NCBI RefSeq assembly: GCF_900086595.1
Contig: NZ_LT575472.1
Location: 779,046-843,045 of the forward strand
Direction: 5' to 3'
Length of the DNA: 64,000 bases
Origin: Clostridium nigeriense
GTDB lineage: Bacteria > Bacillota > Clostridia > Clostridiales > Clostridiaceae
In this document: positions 9,601 to 16,668 of the stretch, in pieces
Numbering within the stretch: the stretch's first letter is position 1
Layout: every line of letters starts with the position of its first letter
Translations under genes and position numbers: made by a program
The notes under the pieces: model-generated
What the model saw: the letters and a program-made list of their open reading frames with translations, nothing else
Told to the model about the DNA's origin: nothing
Database searches by the model: none

Positions 9601-12192
9601 TATGAAGGATACAAAAAGAATGAAGAAGTTGCTCCAATTAACAGAATTAAAGTAAACATAAATGAAGGTTATTATATTAAAAACTTTGGAGTTAAGGATG
9701 ATGTTAATAATAAAATATTAGAAGAAAAAGATGTTTTATCATCAACTAATATAGATTTTAGTAATTTAATAAATAATAATAATGAAAGTAATGAAGAAGA
9801 ATTAGATTTAGATTTCTTTAATGGATATGGTGGATTTAATAAGAAGGATAAGAGTTATGTAATTAAGCTTAAAGATTATGAAAACACTCCAGCACCTTGG
9901 ATAAATGTAATTTCTAATAAAGATTTTGGATTTCATATTTCAGAAGTAGGCTCTACTTATACTTGGTGTGGAAATAGTAGAGAAAATAAAATTACTCCAT
10001 GGAGTAATGACTGGGTAGTAGATCCAACTGGAGAAGCATTATATATTAGAGACAATGATATTGGAACATACTTTACTATCACTCCAATGCCAGTTAGAGA
10101 TGGTGGAGAGTATATAATAAACCATAGCTTCGGATATTCTACTTTTAAGCATACAGCCTATAATATTAAAGGAGAAATGCAGGTATTTTGTCCTAAAAAT
10201 GAAAAGCTAAAGCTTTGTAAAATTAAGCTTAAAAACTTATCTACTTCTAGTAGAAATTTATCCTTGTTCTATTATGCTCAGTTAGTTCTTGGAGTTTATA
10301 ATTATGGAAGTGCAAAATATATAAGTACTAATATTAAAAATAATTATATTTATGGAGTAAATCCATATTCTAAATATTTTGGAAAGCTAAAAGCGTATTT
10401 ATCTGTATTAGGTGAAGAAAATCAATATTTTACTGGGGATAGGAAGAGTTTTATTGGAATAGGTGAAGATTTAAGTCATCCTAATGCATTAAAAATAGAA
10501 AAACTAAATAATTTAAGTGGAAGCATATATGATCCTTGTTTGGCTTCTCAAATTAATATTCAATTAGAAGCAGGAGAAGAAAAAGAAGTAGTTATAATTT
10601 TAGGAGAAGAAGAAGAGGAAAGTTTAATAGAAGAAAAAATAAATAAGTATAAAGATATAGAAGCTGTTTATTTGGCATTAAATGAAGTAAAAGATTATTG
10701 GTCAAATTTCCTAGGAAATATACAAGTAAAGACACCAGACCCTTCTATGGACTATCTTTTGAATGGCTGGTTAATGTATCAAACATTAAGTTGTCGATAT
10801 TTATCACGAACAGCCTTTTATCAAAGTGGTGGTGCTTACGGATTTAGAGATCAACTTCAAGATTCAATGTCTATAGGTATTTTAAATCCTTCGATAACTA
10901 GAGAACAAATATTAAGAAGTGCATCTAGACAATATTTAGAAGGAGATGTTCAGCATTGGTGGCATCCTGTTATTAATTCAGGTATAAGAACTAGATTTTC
11001 AGATGATTTGTTATGGTTACCTTATGTAACTATAGAATATATAAAATCCACAGGAGATTATAGTATTTTAGACGAAGAAGCTCCTTATTTAGAAGATGAA
11101 CCATTAAGAAATGGAGAAGATGAAAGATATACTATAGTTAATACTTCAAATAAAAATGGAAATATTTACGAACATTGCTTAAAAGCTATAGATAGAGGCT
11201 TAAAGTTTGGAAGACACAACATACCTTTAATGGGAAGTGGTGATTGGAATGATGGAATGAGTACTGTTGGAAATAAGGGTGAAGGAGAAAGTGTTTGGGT
11301 AGGTTGGTTCTTATATAAAATCTTAGATGGATTTAAGGAAATTTGTAGTTATAAAAAAGATGATGAAAAGGAAATGGAATATATAGGCTTCCAAGAATTT
11401 ATTAAAGAAAACCTTGAAAAAAACGCTTGGGATGGAGGCTGGTATAGAAGAGCCTACTTTGATAATGGAAAACCTTTAGGTTCAAGAGAAAATGATGAAT
11501 GTAAAATAGATTCTATAGCTCAAAGCTGGTCTATAATATCTAATGCAGCAAAAGAATCAAGAGTTTTAGAAGCTATGGAAGCAGTAGATAGGTATCTTGT
11601 AGATAAAGATAATGGATTAATTAAACTTCTAGCTCCTCCTTTTGATAAATCTAGCTTGGAACCAGGTTATATTAAAGGCTATGTTGCAGGAGTTAGAGAA
11701 AATGGTGGTCAATATACTCATGCAGCTGTTTGGGTAATTCTTGCATTAACCAAATTAGGCTTTGGAGATAAGGCATGGAAGTATTATAATATGATAAATC
11801 CAATTAATCATGCTAATACAGAGTTAGAAGCAAGACGATATAAGGTTGAACCTTATGTAATGTCAGCAGATGTATATATTAAAGAGCCTCATGGTGGAAG
11901 AGGAGGCTGGAGTTGGTATACTGGAGCTTCTGGTTGGATGTATAAGGTTGGAATTGAGGACATATTAGGCTTAAAGAAGATAGAAGGAAAAGGATATATA
12001 ATAGAGCCTTGTGTGCCTGAATCTTGGAATAGTTACAACATTAATATAAAAAATGAATTTGAAGATTACAACATAGAAGTTAGGCGAAGTAAAAATGGAG
12101 AAAATAAAGGTATATTTATTAATAACAAGATATTTAATGATAGAATTATTCCTAAAAATAAAGGTACTCTTAACATACTAGTTGTAATATAA
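3652..12192 (+). CDS. Cyclic beta-1,2-glucan synthase-like protein (GT84 + GH94)
   Basis: The 2846-residue protein matches cyclic beta-1,2-glucan synthases (NdvB/Cgs, about 2800-2870 residues) in length and architecture. A cytoplasmic N-terminal region (1-380) is followed by two membrane helices (about 384-440). The GT84 glycosyltransferase domain has LDSDTF near residue 601 and the RLHRWVRGDWQ motif near 745; more membrane helices lie at about 780-942. A glycoamylase-like region follows (GRYGFIEAIDYT, VHHLGMSLLALDN), then two beta-sandwich modules and a GH94 phosphorylase-like domain with GDWNDGM near residue 2530, the expected general-acid region. Known members make linear beta-1,2-glucan from UDP-glucose and cyclise it; GH94 trims the chain. 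The start is GTG with AAAGGGG eight bases upstream. No exporter gene lies beside it. The exact product is inferred. Confidence 0.85.
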   Translation: MKDEVVKNSRKTVLMELNEAFKGIIHNHKYLNKLVKQGEEVIPSAEWILDNIYLIEKEFKTIKHNLPYSYFEKLPNIEIEGISYPRIYSFAKDYIDVNQSIKDEEDPIKFINNLNEDFTIGELWAFPLMLRIALIINLALIVNDMVVLQKQRLGAKDLANIVIDYYENKNIESLLSKIEEKYPIINRNNDNKNEINYLGEDKSLHDGLFSPEFIDKFFSILRDNSIEDERIYNFALKRLKAEENSSFEKEIIKEHIKEGSIATAIGLNINSLRIMDSINWKKFFQETSKAEKLLMKDPAGVYNNMDFETKDYYRHKVEEISNKTNIDEIQLIKVALELSSLYLDDKNLYKKHIGYYLVDDGVEELLRRFGINKNINKGIPETSYILSIIIGTILVDLVILLLTYFIPLSFSLGQYIFAFILMLIPSSEVVISLYNWFIAKITKVSFIPKMDYPNGIPEEDKTIVVIPCIFSNGSDVINLLKRLEVYYLANRDKNIYFALLGDLFDSNNENEDIDKDINEEGLRFINKLNEKYSKEDSNTRFFFLNRKRLFNPSEGIYMGYERKRGKLMEFMALIKGNKKTSYNIISSNIEVLRDAKYIITLDSDTFLPIGSANKMISAMSHILNRPYIEGNSVIRGYSIMQPKVSINLEDKHKTYFSEIFAGDAGVDAYSIASSDTYQDLFNEGIFTGKGIIEINSFYNILKDEIKENTVLSHDLIEGALTRCALVTDIEVVDGYPSSYLSSALRLHRWVRGDWQIAGFLFSSKLSPISKWKIFDNLRRSLLAPSLLIGLISTLTILRGAVQISILLFLAIIVPLVFTVTDFVVTPKKKLMGTFKNIRQIILIISFIPYQAYLMIDAIVRTLYRLMISKKNLLQWKTAEKVERSVKNTYSWYYEKMWISPAIAIFIFTVSFSNSFEIIITTIPIAILWALAPMIACRISKEYKVIEDRLEIEEEEFLREVSRRTWAYYEDFVNEENNYLAPDNYQEKPYKGIAHRTSPTNIGMGLISNIVAYDLGYLSIGEVIYRLELILDGMRGLEKYNGHYLNWYDTKTKLSLWPRYISTVDSGNLLGYLWIIKEEIRTFRNKAIVREKEILALKDTFSLVRKDDKEEFYDGLPDDIKLKDYKIALEEELQKIKSKIEKINENKDEKNNKEYYWLKKLKKEIERKIDFYDFVFDGIEKLVLDSFNDYRMPNLLQIINTLQDIKEASGEEFQEILDKKIVKLKEFDERINILASEIDSIMEDMKFGFLYKKERGLFAIGYNIEENSLGNSYYDLMASEARIASLLSIARGEIPKEHWYNLSRNMTKAFGYKTLVSWSGTMFEYFMPFQIIKNFNNTIWSLTYSSVVNSQRAYGEKKNIPWGISESAYYEFDVSQNYQYKAFGVPGIGLKRGLEDEVVVSPYSSIMTLPLDKKSSLENLKRLYDLKAYGRYGFIEAIDYTKGIEDPKEVRCYMVHHLGMSLLALDNILNRNILMERFHSIPEIKAVEILLKERIPENIVFDRDIDITNTNNKIMERENFIPRVFTGSKRENPEVLLLSNGSYSTMISDNGSGYSKKDDMTIYRWKGDSTSDSSGMFFYIKNLNSNDYWSATYEPCKEENEDYTVEFTLDKARFERNDGNINTKYEVMLSSEDNLEIRKITLKNNAEKQRTIEITSYLEVTLQSFEGDAVHPSFSNLFISTEYNEEAKALIGNRRPRAEGATTHYIFHSVVSNNELEGDLTYETSRLNFIGRNRNLKSPEVMDNDAPLQNTVGTVLDPIMSIRSRVTLKPGAEGVIYYLTGTGESKEEVLDLIYQYKDIPIIEKSLDSYNYSTQLELKHIGIRSAQANIYQSLASYLLYLHSGRKNREEYIKNINMNQENLWAYGISGDLPIILLIIYGEEDIDLLRQVINMHYYFKNKGIKSDLVIYNEEELSYEEPLQKDIISTVKNSVERENINKASGIFIHNKSTMVEEVKNFLIGISRLYIDSKNGNLANQLIEATNFDYEGYKKNEEVAPINRIKVNINEGYYIKNFGVKDDVNNKILEEKDVLSSTNIDFSNLINNNNESNEEELDLDFFNGYGGFNKKDKSYVIKLKDYENTPAPWINVISNKDFGFHISEVGSTYTWCGNSRENKITPWSNDWVVDPTGEALYIRDNDIGTYFTITPMPVRDGGEYIINHSFGYSTFKHTAYNIKGEMQVFCPKNEKLKLCKIKLKNLSTSSRNLSLFYYAQLVLGVYNYGSAKYISTNIKNNYIYGVNPYSKYFGKLKAYLSVLGEENQYFTGDRKSFIGIGEDLSHPNALKIEKLNNLSGSIYDPCLASQINIQLEAGEEKEVVIILGEEEEESLIEEKINKYKDIEAVYLALNEVKDYWSNFLGNIQVKTPDPSMDYLLNGWLMYQTLSCRYLSRTAFYQSGGAYGFRDQLQDSMSIGILNPSITREQILRSASRQYLEGDVQHWWHPVINSGIRTRFSDDLLWLPYVTIEYIKSTGDYSILDEEAPYLEDEPLRNGEDERYTIVNTSNKNGNIYEHCLKAIDRGLKFGRHNIPLMGSGDWNDGMSTVGNKGEGESVWVGWFLYKILDGFKEICSYKKDDEKEMEYIGFQEFIKENLEKNAWDGGWYRRAYFDNGKPLGSRENDECKIDSIAQSWSIISNAAKESRVLEAMEAVDRYLVDKDNGLIKLLAPPFDKSSLEPGYIKGYVAGVRENGGQYTHAAVWVILALTKLGFGDKAWKYYNMINPINHANTELEARRYKVEPYVMSADVYIKEPHGGRGGWSWYTGASGWMYKVGIEDILGLKKIEGKGYIIEPCVPESWNSYNINIKNEFEDYNIEVRRSKNGENKGIFINNKIFNDRIIPKNKGTLNILVVI

Positions 12193-12220
12193 ACTTTGTA
12201 CCATTGTAAAATAAATATTA

Positions 12221-12262
12221 GTTATGTATAATTTTATTAACAATATATAAATTATACATAAC
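12221..12262 (+). promoter_or_regulatory. Perfect 14-bp inverted repeat in the mgsA leader
   Basis: GTTATGTATAATTT at 12221-12234 is exactly complementary to AAATTATACATAAC at 12249-12262, with a 14-base loop. The right arm ends four bases before the AGGGGG ribosome site of mgsA. No T-run follows, so it is not a normal terminator. It may be an operator or an RNA hairpin that controls ribosome access. Confidence 0.5.
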
Positions 12263-12281
12263 AACTAGGGGGATGATTATG

Positions 12282-12731
12282 ATGGGTTATACAATGGGAG
12301 AAGTTAAGAGAATAGCTCTTATTGCTCATGACAATAGAAAAGAGGCTTTATTAAACTGGGCATGTGAAAATAAGGAAGAATTAAAAAAACATAAACTTTG
12401 TGGAACAGGAACTACAGCTAAGCTAATTACTGAAAAAACAGGATTAGAAGTAAGAGGTTTTGAAAGTGGTCCTATGGGTGGTGACCAACAAATAGGTGCT
12501 GCTATAGTAAATGGTGATATTGATATAATGATATTCTTTTGGGATCCTTTAACATCACAACCACATGATCCAGATGTTAAAGCCTTACTTAGAATAGCTG
12601 TATTATATGATGTAGCTGTTGCTATGAGCAAATCTAGTGCAGATTTTCTTTTAAGCTCCATAAAAATAAATGAAGTATATGATAGAAATGTTATAGATTA
12701 TTATACTCGTATTCGAAAGGATAATTTTTAA
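12282..12731 (+). CDS. mgsA: Methylglyoxal synthase
   Basis: MgsA converts dihydroxyacetone phosphate to methylglyoxal and phosphate, a bypass of lower glycolysis used when phosphate is low or sugar phosphates pile up. The protein of about 149 residues shows the family motifs in order: IALIAHDNRK, LCGTGTTAKLI, ESGPMGGDQQIGA with the catalytic aspartate region, and FFWDPLTSQPHDPDVKALLRIA. ATG codons in frame lie at 12273, 12279 and 12282. The AGGGGG site at 12267-12272 touches the first, so I chose the third, which has normal spacing; 12279 is also possible. A TetR gene follows after 15 bases, probably in the same transcript. Confidence 0.95.
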   Translation: MGYTMGEVKRIALIAHDNRKEALLNWACENKEELKKHKLCGTGTTAKLITEKTGLEVRGFESGPMGGDQQIGAAIVNGDIDIMIFFWDPLTSQPHDPDVKALLRIAVLYDVAVAMSKSSADFLLSSIKINEVYDRNVIDYYTRIRKDNF

Positions 12732-12746
12732 GAAGGTGGAGATTTA

Positions 12747-13331
12747 ATGAACAAAACTAAAAGGGCTATTTTTGAATCAGCTATAAAGGTTTTTTCAAAT
12801 TGTGGTTATACTGGAGCAACTATGGATGAAGTAGTAGCAAGAGCAGGAGTAGCTAAGGGTAGCTTATATTATCACTTCAAAAGCAAGGAAGAACTTTTCA
12901 TATTTATTATTAAGGAAGGTATAAATCTTATTCATGAAGAAGTTGATAAGGCAACTGAAGGTATGGATAATCCTTACGAAATTATACAAGAATCAGTTAA
13001 GGTAATGCTTAAATATGTTTATGAAAATAAAGACTTATTTAAAGTTATAATTAGCCAACTATGGGGCACTGAAGAAAGAAATGATATGCTAAGAAATGAG
13101 ATAAAAATTCTTATAGATAATAGCACTACTAAGTTTAAAGCTGTAATCCTTGGAGGTTTTATTGAAAATGAAGACCCTGAACTATTAAGCTATAGCTTAG
13201 TAGGAGTATTAGTTTCAGCAGCTCTTTATGAAATAATTAATGAAAAAGAATATGACCATGAAGAAGTAGCCAAAAAGTTTATGAAGTATTTTGAATATGG
13301 AATAAACAATAAATCAATGAAAAATGAATAA
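12747..13331 (+). CDS. TetR/AcrR family transcriptional regulator
   Basis: The 194-residue protein has the TetR DNA-binding domain at residues about 1-48 (IFESAIKVFSNCGYTGATMD, then RAGVAKGSLYYHFKSKEELF). A helical ligand-binding domain without close resemblance to a characterised member makes up the rest. It begins 15 bases after mgsA with AAGAAGGTGGAG in front. The nearest TetR-like operators are the two GACTAGTC palindromes in the promoter of the YhgE/Pip gene 0.7 kb downstream, and TetR regulators often adjoin YhgE genes, so this protein is the likely repressor of that gene. That link is inference. Confidence 0.9.
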   Translation: MNKTKRAIFESAIKVFSNCGYTGATMDEVVARAGVAKGSLYYHFKSKEELFIFIIKEGINLIHEEVDKATEGMDNPYEIIQESVKVMLKYVYENKDLFKVIISQLWGTEERNDMLRNEIKILIDNSTTKFKAVILGGFIENEDPELLSYSLVGVLVSAALYEIINEKEYDHEEVAKKFMKYFEYGINNKSMKNE

Positions 13332-13435
13332 TGAAGATAAATATTTATATTATATTATTTATAGATATATATAACTTTATATAAACCATTTGAAGCAACT
13401 AAGTTTGAAATGTAAAAAAATTGGAGATATGAAAG

Positions 13436-13786
13436 ATGGGAAATGAAAAAATATATAATATGAGTTTTGGGAAAATATATTCTCTTTTAGTAAATAAAGC
13501 TATTAAAAAGAATCGTACTATTGATGAAGTGAAAGAGATAATACATTGGCTTACTGGTTATACTTTTGAAGAGATAGATAAGTTAGAAAGTATGGAAGTT
13601 ACTTATTCAGAGTTTTTTCAAAATGCCCCTGAATTAAATCCTGATAGAAAACTTATTAAAGGAACTATTTGTGGTGTAAAAATAGAAAATATTGAAGAAC
13701 CTCTTATGAAAGAAATACGATATCTTGATAAGTTAATTGATGAATTAGCAAAAGGAAAAAGTATGGATAAAATCTTAAAGCGTTAA
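13436..13786 (+). CDS. DUF2200 family protein
   Basis: This small 116-residue cytoplasmic protein matches the DUF2200 family. It opens with the IYNMSFGKIYSLLVNKAIKK pattern and has IIHWLTGYTFEEIDKL and the conserved central FFQNAPELNPDRKLIKG segment. Members occur widely in Firmicutes and Proteobacteria; no function is established. It lies between the TetR gene and the YhgE gene, separated by about 100 and 300 bases. The ribosome site (GGAG, nine bases upstream) is moderate. It is probably expressed alone, ending in the long hairpin at 13875. Confidence 0.85.
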   Translation: MGNEKIYNMSFGKIYSLLVNKAIKKNRTIDEVKEIIHWLTGYTFEEIDKLESMEVTYSEFFQNAPELNPDRKLIKGTICGVKIENIEEPLMKEIRYLDKLIDELAKGKSMDKILKR

Positions 13787-13874
13787 ATAAGAGAGTATAG
13801 TTTAATCAATAAATAAATTTAAATAAGCATAATTTTATTAAATTAAAATAATCTACTTTATTCAATTGATTGTA

Positions 13875-13953
13875 AAGAGATAGATATTATATGACTGCTA
13901 CTTGGGATATTCCAAATAGCAAAAATATAATATTTATCTCTTATTATTTTTAA
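13875..13953 (+). terminator. Long two-part hairpin, probable terminator
   Basis: AAGAGATAGATATTATAT pairs with ATATAATATTTATCTCTT (17 of 18 positions). Inside it TGCTA-C-TTGG pairs with CCAA-A-TAGCA around GATATT. An ATTATTTTT run follows the outer stem. It is longer than needed for termination, so a mini-inverted element or a structured 3' RNA is possible. Confidence 0.55.
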
Positions 13954-14008
13954 TAAATTTAAACTTGAAAAAGATTACTAATGATAAAATATAAAAGTTA
14001 ACTACAAA

Positions 14009-14073
14009 TATTGACTAGTCGGTACAAAAGTAGTATAACTATAACATACTGATTATTGACTAGTCAGTACAAA
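14009..14073 (+). promoter_or_regulatory. SigA promoter with tandem TetR-type operators for yhgE
   Basis: TTGACT (14011-14016), a 17-base spacer and TATAAC (14034-14039) form a near-ideal promoter. Its -35 box lies inside ATTGACTAGTCGGTAC. A second copy, ATTGACTAGTCAGTAC, starts 45 bases further on (14055) in the transcribed leader. Each copy is centred on the palindrome GACTAGTC, with arms approaching TACYGACT-AGTCRGTA, a common TetR-family site form. Binding at the first would block polymerase; the second would act as a downstream roadblock. Confidence 0.75.
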
Positions 14074-14095
14074 AACTAAATAGAAGGTGATTTAT

Positions 14096-16558
14096 ATGAA
14101 TTTCCTAAGAATTGCAAAGGAAGACATTAAAGGCATTCTGAAGAATAGATTTATACGAGTGTCAATAATCGCAATTATAGTAGTTCCTCTTTTATACTCG
14201 TTACTATACTTGTATGCCTTTTGGGATCCCTATTCAAAGTTAGAAGATATTCATTTAGCAGTAGTAAACAATGATAGTGGTACTGTTATGGATGGGGAAA
14301 AGGTAAACTACGGAAATGATATTGTAGATGAGCTTAAATCCAATAATGAAATTGGTTGGGAATTTACCACAGAAGAAGAAGCTAATGAAGGCTTAGAGGG
14401 TAAAACCTACTATGCTAAAGTGGTTATCCCAGAAGATTTTTCATCTAATATAATATCAGCAAAAGAAGGAAAACCAGAAAAAGCAAAAATTGAGTTTGTA
14501 ACTAATGATAAGAAAAACTTCTTAGCAGCTCAAATTAACTCAAAGGTTGAAGCAGAACTTAAGGGAAAATTAAATTCTAGTATTTCAAGTAACTATATTG
14601 AAGTAGCCTTTGACAGTTTATATGAAGCTAAGGATGGATTAACTCAAGCAGCTGATGGAAGCAAACAAATTTATGATGGTTTATCTACCTTAAATGAAAA
14701 GGTGCCAGAATTAGCAGATGGTGCTAACAAGTTAGGGGATGGGTCCTCTCAATTATTAAATGGACAAGTAGCTTTAAATAATGGTATAAGCGAAGTTTCT
14801 AATGGATCAAAAGCTTTAAACCAAGGACTTGGACAATTATATGATAAAGTTCCTACATTAAGCAATGGAGTAAATGAATTATCAAAAGGAACTTCTGATT
14901 TAAAAAATGGAATTTCTACAGCAAATTCTGGATCAAAGCAAATTGCTGATGGAAGTAAGAAATTATACGATGCCTATACTTCAACTATCTATCCTTCAGT
15001 AGGAAAGTTAAGTGCAGGAGCAAATCAATTAAATAATGCATTAAGTGCAGGTAGTGAAGATATAGCTAAATTAAATGCTGGTGCTAATTTAGTAGCACAA
15101 AGTTCAGATGCAATATCTGCTGGATATAATGATATTTATAATGGAATTAATACTTTAGTTTCAGGAGTATCAGATTCAGCAAAAGCAAATGCAGCAGTTA
15201 TGGATTTATTAACAAAAGCAAATGCAACAGAGGATATGGCTACAAAAAATGCTTTAATTAATAAAGCATTACAAATTACTCAAGGAGTTAATGAAAAAGC
15301 TCAAGCCAGTGCTGAAGATGTAACAAAATTAGCACAAGGAAATAGCTATTTCAAGGGAAAACTTAATGAATATACTACTGGTTCAAAAGAAGTAGCAAAT
15401 GGTACAACTTCATTAATTTCAAAGGTTTCTGAAGTACAAAATGGAGTTAGTGCATTAAATACAGGATTAAATGCATTAAATTCAGGATTAAATCCTTCAA
15501 CTAGTGAATTTGGAGTTGGATTAAAAACTATTGCTGAGAGTACTAGTAATTTAAGTACTGGATTAAATGCTATAGATTCAGGCGCTAGCAAGTTAAATGC
15601 AGGAGTTAATAGTTTAGGTTCTAATATTCCTACATTATCAGCAGGAATAACTGAACTTTATAATGGTTCATCTGCTTTAGCAAATGGTACCAATGAATTA
15701 TCAAGTGGTTCAAATAAATTAGTCAATGGACAACAAGAATTAAATTCAGGTATTGCTACTTTAACTTCAGCAGTTCCAGAGTTAACTGATGGTGTTAATA
15801 AACTTTATGATGGTAGTAAAGAATTAAGTACTAAGTTAGATGAGGGTGCTAATAAATTAAAGGATGGATTAGTTAATAGTGCTAAGGAGATGGGAGACTT
15901 TGCTTCACAAGCAATAAATATGAATGCAGAAGCAATAAATGCTATTCCTAACTATGGTACAGGTTTTGCACCATATTTTATGCCATTATCATTATGGATA
16001 GGTGCAATAATGATGTTCTTCGTAATTCCTTCTAAATTAAAGGATGAAGAAAATCTATCTAAATTTGATAAAGTTTTTGGAAAATACTTATCTTATGCTT
16101 TTGTAGGAGTTTTACAAGCAATATTAGTAAGTATTGTAGTATTAATGTTAGGTTTAAAACCAACAAACATGGGATTGTATTTTGCAACTAATATTTTCTT
16201 ATCACTAGTATTTGTTGCAATAGTTCAGTGTTTAATATCTCTATTTGGAGATGCAGGAAGATTACTTGCAATAATATTACTAATACTTCAACTTACGGCT
16301 TGTGCAGGTACATTCCCATTAGAAGTAGTGCCTACATTCTTTAAGGTATTAAATCCATTTATGCCTTTCACGTATGCAGTACAAGCATTAAGAGAAGTCA
16401 TATCAGCAGATGTTATAAATTACAGTATAATAGGACAAGACTTCTTAATACTAGGATTAGTTTTAGTAGTGTTCCTAGCAATTTCAGTTCTATTAAAGAA
16501 TTTTGGAGAAAAGCTAACTTCTGCTATTGAAGGAAGAAAAGAAGCTTTAAATGATTAG
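14096..16558 (+). CDS. YhgE/Pip family membrane protein
   Basis: The 820-residue protein has one N-terminal membrane helix (about residues 17-42), a long extracellular region and a C-terminal block of membrane helices of the ABC-2 type beginning at MPLSLWIGAIMMFFV. The central region, about residues 180-600, is built from many short Leu/Gly heptad-like repeats such as LSNGVNELSKGTSDLKNG and LADGANKLGDGSSQLL, the hallmark of YhgE/Pip proteins. Lactococcal Pip is a phage receptor; the cellular role of the family is unsettled and may be efflux or membrane stress response. A GTG nine bases upstream overlaps the AGAAGGTG ribosome site, so the ATG is chosen. The tandem TetR operators point to inducible expression. 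Confidence 0.9.
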   Translation: MNFLRIAKEDIKGILKNRFIRVSIIAIIVVPLLYSLLYLYAFWDPYSKLEDIHLAVVNNDSGTVMDGEKVNYGNDIVDELKSNNEIGWEFTTEEEANEGLEGKTYYAKVVIPEDFSSNIISAKEGKPEKAKIEFVTNDKKNFLAAQINSKVEAELKGKLNSSISSNYIEVAFDSLYEAKDGLTQAADGSKQIYDGLSTLNEKVPELADGANKLGDGSSQLLNGQVALNNGISEVSNGSKALNQGLGQLYDKVPTLSNGVNELSKGTSDLKNGISTANSGSKQIADGSKKLYDAYTSTIYPSVGKLSAGANQLNNALSAGSEDIAKLNAGANLVAQSSDAISAGYNDIYNGINTLVSGVSDSAKANAAVMDLLTKANATEDMATKNALINKALQITQGVNEKAQASAEDVTKLAQGNSYFKGKLNEYTTGSKEVANGTTSLISKVSEVQNGVSALNTGLNALNSGLNPSTSEFGVGLKTIAESTSNLSTGLNAIDSGASKLNAGVNSLGSNIPTLSAGITELYNGSSALANGTNELSSGSNKLVNGQQELNSGIATLTSAVPELTDGVNKLYDGSKELSTKLDEGANKLKDGLVNSAKEMGDFASQAINMNAEAINAIPNYGTGFAPYFMPLSLWIGAIMMFFVIPSKLKDEENLSKFDKVFGKYLSYAFVGVLQAILVSIVVLMLGLKPTNMGLYFATNIFLSLVFVAIVQCLISLFGDAGRLLAIILLILQLTACAGTFPLEVVPTFFKVLNPFMPFTYAVQALREVISADVINYSIIGQDFLILGLVLVVFLAISVLLKNFGEKLTSAIEGRKEALND

Positions 16559-16570
16559 AAGTTAAATTGA

Positions 16571-16595
16571 AATGGACTGCCTTAGGCAGTCCATT
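16571..16595. terminator. Bidirectional terminator between yhgE and the MFS gene
   Basis: ATGGACTGCC pairs with GGCAGTCCAT around a TTA loop between two convergent genes. The T-run is weak on both sides, but the stem is strong. Confidence 0.65.
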
Positions 16596-16609
16596 AATTA
16601 TTTTCAAAA

Positions 16610-16663
16610 ACTCACAAGGAGTTTTCTCCTGAATGCTACATTCTTAATTCTAAATTCTTCATT
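16610..16663. repeat. Diverged AT-rich repeat, inverted copy
   Basis: AAAACTC...GAGTTTTCTCC is followed by TACATTCTTAATTCTAAATT and CTTCATT. This resembles the reverse complement of the repeats at 1385 and 61588. Similarity is by eye only. Confidence 0.4.
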
Positions 16664-16668
16664 GTGCT

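Larger units (their letters stand above)
13787..14095. other. Intergenic region: long hairpin plus tandem operator promoter
   Basis: This 309-base gap contains no ORF with a ribosome site. The first 90 bases are plain AT-rich sequence. Then come the 68-base hairpin at 13875-13942 and the two promoter/operator repeats at 14009-14073, both described separately. Confidence 0.7.

Noticed and set aside
3652-12192. Mobile or horizontally acquired island
   Set aside because: Codon use and base composition look like the neighbours and no integrase, att-like repeat or IS end is visible.
14640-15900. Possible DNA tandem repeat array
   Set aside because: The repetition comes from the degenerate Leu/Gly protein heptads of YhgE/Pip; the DNA units are not uniform.
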